Part shown: positions 1-5,730 of the stretch, in pieces
Layout of the letters: every line of letters starts with the position of its first letter
How positions within the stretch are numbered: position 1 is the first letter of the stretch
From: Verrucomicrobiales bacterium
GTDB taxonomy: Bacteria > Verrucomicrobiota > Verrucomicrobiae > Limisphaerales > UBA1100
Assembly: GCA_002721895.1 (NCBI GenBank)
Contig: PBLV01000019.1
Location: 53,434 to 62,168, forward strand
DNA length: 8,735 nucleotides
Reading direction: 5' to 3'
Made by a program: the position numbers and the translations under genes
The notes under the pieces: generated by a model
Seen by the model: only the letters and a program-made list of their open reading frames with translations
Databases searched by the model: none
Told to the model about the DNA's origin: nothing

Positions 1-1101
1 GGCCGCCTTTAACACCGGCGGTAACCCCGCAAAACTGGGCGCGTGAATCATGTAGCTGCACCGGTGTTTAAAAAGGCGTGTGCGCAGGTCCCAGTCCCGC
101 AGTGATTGCCCGCCCGGTCCCAGCCGGGCCCGCCGGCGAAACTGCTGCTTGAAGGCGGGATCCCCCACCATCCCGCCGGGAGGCAAAGGTGGCTCATCGG
201 CGAACAGGATGTATCGCGTCAACAATTCCGCCAGCCGGTTCACCTCCGCGGCATGTTCCGCTGACAAGCGCCCCTTGCCTGCAGCGAGAAAATAGCGGGT
301 GTCGTACGTCGCCTTCACGGCCCGGTTTACGAAGCCAGCCTGATGCTCATGAATCAGGTGCGGCAGGATGTCACTAGTGGGGACAGGATACTTGGCCCAG
401 TCAAAGTAACGGCCTGGTGGTGCGGGAATCTTCTTCAAATCTCCCGCCACAAGCTGGCCGTGAAGATTGCCCCAGTGTTCCTTGATGGCGTGCTCACCCG
501 TAACATGCCAGCCGCCAAACCGCTCCTTGTAGGGCACGTTATGCCCCGTGTCCTTGGTGCGAAAGGCATCCAAGCTGCCGCCATTGGGGCCGGATACAAC
601 GGACTTGATCAACAACCCAGGCACCCGACCCAGTTCCTGTCCGGCATGGCAGTTCATGCAGCGCGTGGATCGCTGGATGTTGATGGGCGCGGCCGTGCGC
701 GGGATGTCAAAAATGTGAAACACGCCGCCCATGTCCGGGTCGATCGAGATCACCTCAATCTGCCCGCCGGGCACATAGCCCACATAGGTATGGTCGTTGA
801 AATAAAGCGCGCGGGGGTTACGCACGGAGATACGGCTCAGTTGCAGGCTGGTGGTGGAAAAAACAAGAATCTGCGAGGCGGGCGAGATATCCAGCGCACG
901 CAACAAACTGTTCATGAACGCCTTCTCGTTGGAGTGATCCAGCCGCACCTGCCCGGCCTTGATGCGCGCGGCAAACTGAGTGAAGGCGTCGCGGGGCACA
1001 CGCTGCCAATAATTGTGCGGCGGCTGGTGAAAGCGTGGCTTGGCGGGTTGCCCCCAAGCCATGACGACTCCCAGCAGGAGAAGAAGCAATGGCCGGCTCA
1101 T
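1..1101 (-). CDS. Exported monohaem c-type cytochrome-like protein (3' end cut by window edge)
   Basis: Reading the minus strand from the ATG at 1101 gives 367 codons with no stop up to base 1, so the C-terminus lies outside the window. The N-terminus is a signal peptide: MSRP, a run of leucines, then GVVMAWG, with likely cleavage near residue 17 before QPAKP. One c-type haem attachment motif, CMNCH, is at residues 148-152, followed by a GxELGRVPGLL stretch. A conserved-looking block FGGWHVTGEH, then EHWGNLHGQ, lies at about residues 195-216. Its histidines (199, 204, 209, 214) are candidate distal haem ligands. A CSYMIHAPSF block starts at residue 348. From memory, this layout matches uncharacterised PVC-group cytochrome-like proteins of around 400 residues, so probably only a few tens of residues are missing. 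The start was chosen for its signal peptide; no Shine-Dalgarno sequence precedes it. It is divergent from the lipoprotein gene at 1167. A redox role in the cell envelope is inferred; substrate and partner are unknown. Confidence 0.88.
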   Translation of the reverse strand, partial: MSRPLLLLLLGVVMAWGQPAKPRFHQPPHNYWQRVPRDAFTQFAARIKAGQVRLDHSNEKAFMNSLLRALDISPASQILVFSTTSLQLSRISVRNPRALYFNDHTYVGYVPGGQIEVISIDPDMGGVFHIFDIPRTAAPINIQRSTRCMNCHAGQELGRVPGLLIKSVVSGPNGGSLDAFRTKDTGHNVPYKERFGGWHVTGEHAIKEHWGNLHGQLVAGDLKKIPAPPGRYFDWAKYPVPTSDILPHLIHEHQAGFVNRAVKATYDTRYFLAAGKGRLSAEHAAEVNRLAELLTRYILFADEPPLPPGGMVGDPAFKQQFRRRARLGPGGQSLRDWDLRTRLFKHRCSYMIHAPSFAGLPPVLKAA

Positions 1102-1166
1102 GATTGTTGGACGCCAAACAGGACTGGCGATTCGCTCGGATTGTGCCAGACTCCACGCGAACCCGC
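1102..1166. other. Divergent intergenic spacer (65 bp)
   Basis: This gap separates the start codons of the monohaem protein (minus) and the lipoprotein (plus), so it must hold the 5' ends of both transcripts unless one promoter lies inside the opposite gene. I find no convincing -35/-10 pair on either strand and no Shine-Dalgarno sequence before either start. A TTG at 1104 would extend the plus-strand gene by 21 codons, but that adds polar sequence ahead of the signal peptide and is unlikely to be used. Confidence 0.5.
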
Positions 1167-2978
1167 ATGAAAAAAATCCTGCTCCTCCCGCTTCTTCTGG
1201 TCGCCTGTACCGCCGCCCCCCAGCGCCCCTTGGAATTCACCACCATGATCGCCCACTGGGCGAAATATGACCACGAGGACTATCTGTCCTTCGTGAAGGA
1301 AGCGCAGCCCGAACTGGCCCAGATTGGATTTTACGGCGCGCACTACTGGAGCCTTGCCCACACCAAGCATGGTGGCGGTTATCCCGCCCACTTTCCCAAG
1401 GTGGGACTCGCGGAAAACCGCGCTTGGTTCCACGCCCGCAACCGTGCCCTGCACGCGCTCGACACGCTAGTCATCGGCCACTTCAACATTGAGTTCCTCG
1501 TGGGCGATCCCTCCGGCGAAAACGGGCCACGCGGCTTCTTCAAGTTTTACCACGACCTTTGGGATGAAAAACTTCTCGGCCCCAAACCCGTCAAGGACCC
1601 CCTCGCCCTACTAGAGAAGAATGCCGATGGCTCTCCCCGCGCCAGCGCCAACTACTCCATTGGAGGCATGCGCGAATACTGGGCCTGCCTCAACAACCCC
1701 CACTGGCGCATGGTGCTTAAGGCTTGGGTCCGCCACGGCATCGCCCAAGGCATCGATGGTTTCATGATCAACTATTTCTACCGGCACAACTGTCTCTGTG
1801 AACATTGTCAGGATGCATTCCGCGCTTATCTTGGCAAACGCTTCAACGCAGACCAACTGAAGGCAGACTTCGGCATCAACGACCTTGCCCGCCACCAGTT
1901 CAAGGAAATTGTCGCCTGGCACAAGCCCGAGGAGAGCACTCCTTTCAAGCGCGAACAGCTCCGCTTCTCTCAGATCGCCACCAAGAAATGCTTTGACGAA
2001 GTCTTCGTGCGCTACGGCCGCACCCTCAAGCCCGGCCTCATTGTCGGGCAATGGAATCACTTGGGAAACTTCAGCCAAATCCGTGGCGACGAACGATGCC
2101 TGCTACCCGCCGAGTTGTGGGCCAAGGACGAGGATTACCTGTGGTACAGCACCGGCAGCTCCGCCTTTTACACGGATTTAAAGAATGGTTTCCTGGGCGA
2201 AGGCACATTACAGGCCCGCTACATCCGTGGCGCGGCCGGAAACAAGCCCTTCACGCTCGGCAAATATGAAAGCACCCGCACCCGCGCCTCCATTGCCGAG
2301 CTGATCGCCAATGGCGGCGCGCCCATGGGGTTCTACACCCGCTTCACCAACCCCGAGGCTCGCAAGGTGATCACACAGTACTATCAGTTCATCCGGCGTC
2401 ATGACACCATCTACCGGCATAACCAGTCGAACTCAGAAGCCGTCCTCCTCTTCCCCCGCAAAGCTGTGCACGCCGGTAATCTTGCCCCCCTCGATGCGTT
2501 CCGCCAAACCGGCAAGGCCCTGCTCGATGCACACGTGCTGTTCGACATCCTGCCTGATGATGTTGCCACCCCAAAAAAACTTACTGGTTACTCAACGGTC
2601 TATCGCCCCGGGGATGAACCCGCCGATTGCAACTGGAAAATTAAGGCCCCCGCCACCGTCCGCGCGTCGTCCAGCCTGCCCGCAAAAGGCGGCCGGGTGC
2701 ATCTGCATTTTGTGAACTACAACCGCACCGAGCCGAAAAAGCCAAAGAGCGCCGGCGGCGGCATTCACGATGAAAAGCCCATCGCTGTGGATGAGGGCAC
2801 TATCCGGTGCGACCTGCCCTTGCCCGACGGCAAAACCGGCGCCATCGTTCGATTCCATACCCCCGAGGCCAAACCCGGGAAACAAGCTCCACTCAACGCC
2901 CAAGTCGCAAACGGCCGGGTGAAATTCACCCTGCCGAAATTCCTCGTCTATTGCGTGGTGGAATTGGAATGGCGCTGA
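1167..2978 (+). CDS. Lipoprotein with GH42-like (clan GH-A) glycoside hydrolase architecture
   Basis: The 603-residue product begins with a lipoprotein signal peptide: MKK, a leucine-rich core and the lipobox LVAC, with the lipidated cysteine at residue 14. The start is the ATG at 1167; an in-frame TTG at 1104 would bury the signal. Residues 22 to about 400 read as a TIM-barrel enzyme (TTMIAHW, QIGFYGAHYW, IDGFMINYF, VGQWNHLG, LGKYEST, GFYTRFTN). A CxCxxC cluster at residues 209-214 (CLCEHC), followed by QDAFRAYL, resembles the cysteine cluster after the acid/base strand of GH42 enzymes. Residues about 400-470 (TQYYQFIRRHDTIY, then LLFPRK) resemble the inter-domain region of GH42-like proteins, and residues about 495-603 form a beta-rich C-terminal domain. 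The position expected to hold the acid/base Glu appears to be Tyr203; Glu368 in GKYEST is a possible nucleophile. It probably acts on a carbohydrate at a membrane surface, but the substrate is unknown and activity is uncertain. It converges on the DUF1080 gene with 6 bp between stop codons. Confidence 0.8.
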   Translation: MKKILLLPLLLVACTAAPQRPLEFTTMIAHWAKYDHEDYLSFVKEAQPELAQIGFYGAHYWSLAHTKHGGGYPAHFPKVGLAENRAWFHARNRALHALDTLVIGHFNIEFLVGDPSGENGPRGFFKFYHDLWDEKLLGPKPVKDPLALLEKNADGSPRASANYSIGGMREYWACLNNPHWRMVLKAWVRHGIAQGIDGFMINYFYRHNCLCEHCQDAFRAYLGKRFNADQLKADFGINDLARHQFKEIVAWHKPEESTPFKREQLRFSQIATKKCFDEVFVRYGRTLKPGLIVGQWNHLGNFSQIRGDERCLLPAELWAKDEDYLWYSTGSSAFYTDLKNGFLGEGTLQARYIRGAAGNKPFTLGKYESTRTRASIAELIANGGAPMGFYTRFTNPEARKVITQYYQFIRRHDTIYRHNQSNSEAVLLFPRKAVHAGNLAPLDAFRQTGKALLDAHVLFDILPDDVATPKKLTGYSTVYRPGDEPADCNWKIKAPATVRASSSLPAKGGRVHLHFVNYNRTEPKKPKSAGGGIHDEKPIAVDEGTIRCDLPLPDGKTGAIVRFHTPEAKPGKQAPLNAQVANGRVKFTLPKFLVYCVVELEWR

Positions 2979-2984
2979 CCGGCG

Positions 2985-3677
2985 CTAAAGCTTGCGCACG
3001 CGAATGTTACGATACCACACCTCCTCACCGTGGTGTTGGATGACGATGCGGCCCTCGGGCTGCTCCATGAATCCTTTCCACGTGCGAAACTTACTCTTCT
3101 GGATCAACGCCTTGATCTCGTCGCTGCCCCAAGTGTACTCAACAATCTTCGCGCCATTAAGCCAGTGCTCCACTTGGTTGTCCTTGAAAACGATGCGCAC
3201 CTTGTTCCACTCGCCCGCCTTGTTGTACGGCTTCTCCTTCATCCCCTTGCCCTTCAACTCATACAAGGAACCGGCCGTCCGCAGGGGAAACCGGATGCGG
3301 CCATCCGCATGCCGCTCGTCATCCAGCACCTGCAACTCCGGCCCGGTGAAATAAGCCGGGCGTCCCTGTTCCTTGACCCGGTACATGATGCCACTATTGC
3401 CACCCGGCGACACTTTCCATTCACACTCAAACTCGAAATCCTTGAACACCACCTCCGTGGCCAAGTCACGCGGCCTCCCTCCCTTGTTGCGCGGTATGGT
3501 CTTCAATGTGCCATCCACAATCTTCCAGCCCGTTTCTGGAAATTCTTTCTGGCCGTAGCCGCGCAGGCCGGACACCTTTTTCCCGTCAAAAAGGACCGTC
3601 CATTTTTCCTCCGCCTGGACGGTGAAACTCATCGCCAGCAACGCGGCGCACGCTAGTGTAAGGGGTGTGTTTTTCAT
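2985..3677 (-). CDS. Secreted DUF1080 family protein (putative 3-keto-disaccharide hydrolase)
   Basis: This is a 230-residue protein with a cleavable signal peptide (hydrophobic core CAALLAMSFT, cleavage after VQA at residue 22). The rest is a single DUF1080 / 3-keto-disaccharide hydrolase domain, a concanavalin-like beta-sandwich. Visible family motifs in order: LFDGKKVSGLRGY (29-41), where LFDGK is the usual opening; FEFECEWKVSPGGNSGIMYRV (81-101), with the hallmark GNSGI; GPELQVLDD (112-120); AGSLYEL (135-141); GEWNKVRIVFKDNQVEHWLNG (155-175); and the closing strand EVWYRNIRVRKL (219-230). Length is typical of a stand-alone family member. Some family members cleave the glycosidic bond of 3-keto-glycosides after C3 oxidation; that activity is inferred here from the family. 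It is the last gene of the minus-strand operon, starting 12 bp after the pentahaem cytochrome stop, so cotranscription is very likely. No Shine-Dalgarno sequence is visible before the ATG. Confidence 0.93.
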   Translation of the reverse strand: MKNTPLTLACAALLAMSFTVQAEEKWTVLFDGKKVSGLRGYGQKEFPETGWKIVDGTLKTIPRNKGGRPRDLATEVVFKDFEFECEWKVSPGGNSGIMYRVKEQGRPAYFTGPELQVLDDERHADGRIRFPLRTAGSLYELKGKGMKEKPYNKAGEWNKVRIVFKDNQVEHWLNGAKIVEYTWGSDEIKALIQKSKFRTWKGFMEQPEGRIVIQHHGEEVWYRNIRVRKL

Positions 3678-3689
3678 GGTGAGTTACAG

Positions 3690-5648
3690 CTATTGCATCA
3701 CGGGAATTTTCATCTTGTTCCCCTGCAAAAGATAATGGCGAATGGCATCAATCTGCTTGGCTGCATCCCCCTCCAGCACATCCACCAGCACGCTTCGCGC
3801 GTCCTCATCGAAATAATCCGGCATCCGCGACTGCGAATCGACGCGCAACGGATCCAACATCCAACGCAGGAAAAACTCCGACTGCAGTCTGTCCCCCACC
3901 CGTGCAAAATTAACCCCCTGTGCCTCAAATACCTGTAACGGGTCACGGTCCTTCACACCGTGACAAGCCACGCAGGAAAATCCGCCATCCACACCCACCA
4001 ACATGCGACCCGTCTCCGCCAGCTCGGGCTTGACCGGCGGTGGCTTGGGGCTCACCGGCGGCAGGCCATGACTCATGCCCAAGCCATGCGCCAAGTCTTT
4101 CGCGCGCGCCGGGAAGGCGGGCATGCGATGCCCCAACCAAGGCCGAGGACGCTGTTTCAACTTGCCGGCGAACAACTGCTCCATCCACTCCGGCCGCAGC
4201 TTCTCGCCCAAGGGCGCCAACTCAGGAAAGCCTTCCAGCTCGCCGTGGCACGCATTGCAATTCAACAAACGCGACTGGCGCTCGGCAAATTCGGCAGGCA
4301 CATGGCGCTTCAAGGAATGACGGTCCGTTGCCGCGAACGCTCGCAGAGCGGCACGTTCCGCAGCAGAAAAGTCATACCGCGGCGCGCGGCTGTCCGCATC
4401 CGGCGCATCCGTCAGGCACCCACCCATCCACTTTGGGCTCGCCAAGTCAGCCAAGGGTGGCGCCTTGAATTGGTTCTCCGCCGGATGGCTATGGCAGTTG
4501 AGGCATCCCACCTTGGTCATCAATTCCTCACCACGCTTCGCCTCCGCAGCATCGACCACCAGCGGCTCCGGCCTCAAAGGCGTTTGAGATCTCAGCCAAC
4601 TGGCAATGTTCCACGCCTCCTCGCTACTCATTTCAAACTTAGGCATGCGTGTCCAAACATAATGCGCGTTGGGAGCGCGCAGAAAATCCCGCAGTTGACC
4701 CAAGGGATACTTCTGGTTGATGTGGCTCAGATTCAGTTTGTCCTTCGCCGGCTCTTCCGCGCCCGGCAAATTGTGGCAACCCGCGCAATTCAGTTTCTCG
4801 ACCAATTCCATGCCCGCTTCCAAATCAGGCTCGGGGTACTCCACCGCCGGCGGAGGCGGATCGGCCTTCAAGGTGGCCAAGTGCGCCGCTATCGCTTGGG
4901 CATCGGCCCCGGCGTTTTCCCCGTGCAAAAGGCGCGGCATGCGGGCCGTGGCGCGGTGGGCCTTTGGATTTAAAATCCACTGGGCCATCCAAGCCGGATG
5001 GCGCCGGTCCCCGATGGTGGAAAAGCCCGGGCCGCTCATGGCGAGTCCGGGGATCCCGCCCTCGCCGCCGTCCTTGTGGCAACGAATGCACCGTGCCTCA
5101 AGGAACAACTCACGCCCAGCCCGGCGCAAATCTGCCTGCTCCAGCGCGGGGTTTGCCTCATGGGCCAACTGGCCGGCACGGATGGGTTCGTGCGGCATGG
5201 GTTTGTCGGGGCGATCACTCCAGAACAGGCGAAGCTGGGCATCGCCACGACTGGGGCTGGTGTAGGTAACTTTGATGGCGTTAGCCCCCTTGTTCAGGCG
5301 CACGGGCTTTGTGGTGGCCGGCTTGCCTAGCGCCGATAGGCCGGGTAAATCCAGCAGCACGGTGTTGTTGACCTCCAGCTTGAGACTGCCGCGGCCGCTG
5401 GCTTGGAAGGAATAATCGCCGCGCAGGTCAATCTTCACCACGCCTTCCCAAGTGGCGGCAAACCGGCCCGGAGGAAGGAAGGGCGTAGCCGGACGGCCCG
5501 CCGGCACGTACAACGCCACATGCGGCGTAGCCATGGTGTCAACTACCCCGCCGGCCCTGTAGGTCACCCGCAATCCCGTGGGCGGCTCCGGATCCTGACC
5601 CAAGGCCAGCCCGGCGGCACAAGTCAAAATGACCATCCATTTGCGCAT
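3690..5648 (-). CDS. Secreted pentahaem c-type cytochrome with N-terminal PA14-like domain
   Basis: The product has 652 residues from the ATG at 5648. That start was chosen because it begins directly with a signal peptide (MRKWMVILTCAAGLALG, then QDPEPP); an upstream TTG at 5720 would add 24 polar residues. Residues about 25-160 form a PA14-like beta-sandwich (LRGDYSFQASGRGSLKLEV, then LFWSDRP), a fold usually linked to carbohydrate binding. Five CxxCH haem sites follow at regular spacing: CIRCH 187-191, CAGCH 288-292, CLNCH 382-386, CNACH 464-468 and CVACH 559-563. Four are followed 41-46 residues later by an R-M-P motif with a likely axial methionine (Met237, Met335, Met509, Met609); the third module has R-A-P (Ala422) instead. 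The protein looks like tandem cytochrome c modules of about 80-100 residues, a periplasmic or surface electron wire. It lies between the propeller gene and the DUF1080 gene in one operon, so it may carry electrons from the propeller protein. Partner and redox potential are unknown. Confidence 0.9.
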   Translation of the reverse strand: MRKWMVILTCAAGLALGQDPEPPTGLRVTYRAGGVVDTMATPHVALYVPAGRPATPFLPPGRFAATWEGVVKIDLRGDYSFQASGRGSLKLEVNNTVLLDLPGLSALGKPATTKPVRLNKGANAIKVTYTSPSRGDAQLRLFWSDRPDKPMPHEPIRAGQLAHEANPALEQADLRRAGRELFLEARCIRCHKDGGEGGIPGLAMSGPGFSTIGDRRHPAWMAQWILNPKAHRATARMPRLLHGENAGADAQAIAAHLATLKADPPPPAVEYPEPDLEAGMELVEKLNCAGCHNLPGAEEPAKDKLNLSHINQKYPLGQLRDFLRAPNAHYVWTRMPKFEMSSEEAWNIASWLRSQTPLRPEPLVVDAAEAKRGEELMTKVGCLNCHSHPAENQFKAPPLADLASPKWMGGCLTDAPDADSRAPRYDFSAAERAALRAFAATDRHSLKRHVPAEFAERQSRLLNCNACHGELEGFPELAPLGEKLRPEWMEQLFAGKLKQRPRPWLGHRMPAFPARAKDLAHGLGMSHGLPPVSPKPPPVKPELAETGRMLVGVDGGFSCVACHGVKDRDPLQVFEAQGVNFARVGDRLQSEFFLRWMLDPLRVDSQSRMPDYFDEDARSVLVDVLEGDAAKQIDAIRHYLLQGNKMKIPVMQ

Positions 5649-5730
5649 GTCAGCGGTGGGTCTCTTGTAAACGACGCCCGTCCTCGTGTCGAGTTCGCGA
5701 ACGCCGCGCCCCAAGGGCAACTGCCGGGGC
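5649..5730 (-). other. Intra-operon spacer (82 bp) upstream of the pentahaem gene
   Basis: The propeller gene stop is at 5731 and the chosen pentahaem start at 5648. On the minus strand an AAGAGA stretch (5662-5667) lies 13 bases before the ATG, a weak and distant Shine-Dalgarno candidate. A perfect 10-bp palindrome, GTTCGCGAAC, sits at 5693-5702. A 5-bp stem (5708-5712 with 5726-5730) follows the propeller stop but has no T-tract, so I do not call it a terminator. The spacer could also be read in frame from a TTG at 5720. Confidence 0.45.

Noticed and set aside
11..68. 8-bp inverted repeat (AACACCGG with CCGGTGTT)
   Set aside because: Both arms lie inside the monohaem coding sequence, 42 bases apart, with no further structure; this is consistent with chance.
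1104..1166. N-terminal extension of the lipoprotein from TTG 1104
   Set aside because: It would place 21 polar residues ahead of a canonical lipoprotein signal peptide and nearly overlap the divergent start codon at 1101.
343..1170. 275-codon plus-strand open frame opposite the monohaem gene
   Set aside because: The minus strand here encodes a signal peptide and a CMNCH haem motif in one uninterrupted frame. The plus-strand translation shows no recognisable domain, and its length is explained by GC-rich codon bias.
3960..4973. 337-codon plus-strand open frame inside the pentahaem gene
   Set aside because: It is antisense to five in-register haem motifs, is arginine- and glutamine-rich and has no domain signal; it is a shadow frame.
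5708..5730. Hairpin after the propeller stop (GCCCC pairing with GGGGC)
   Set aside because: It has only a 5-bp stem, a 13-base loop and no T-tract, and it lies within an apparent operon, so a terminator is not supported.
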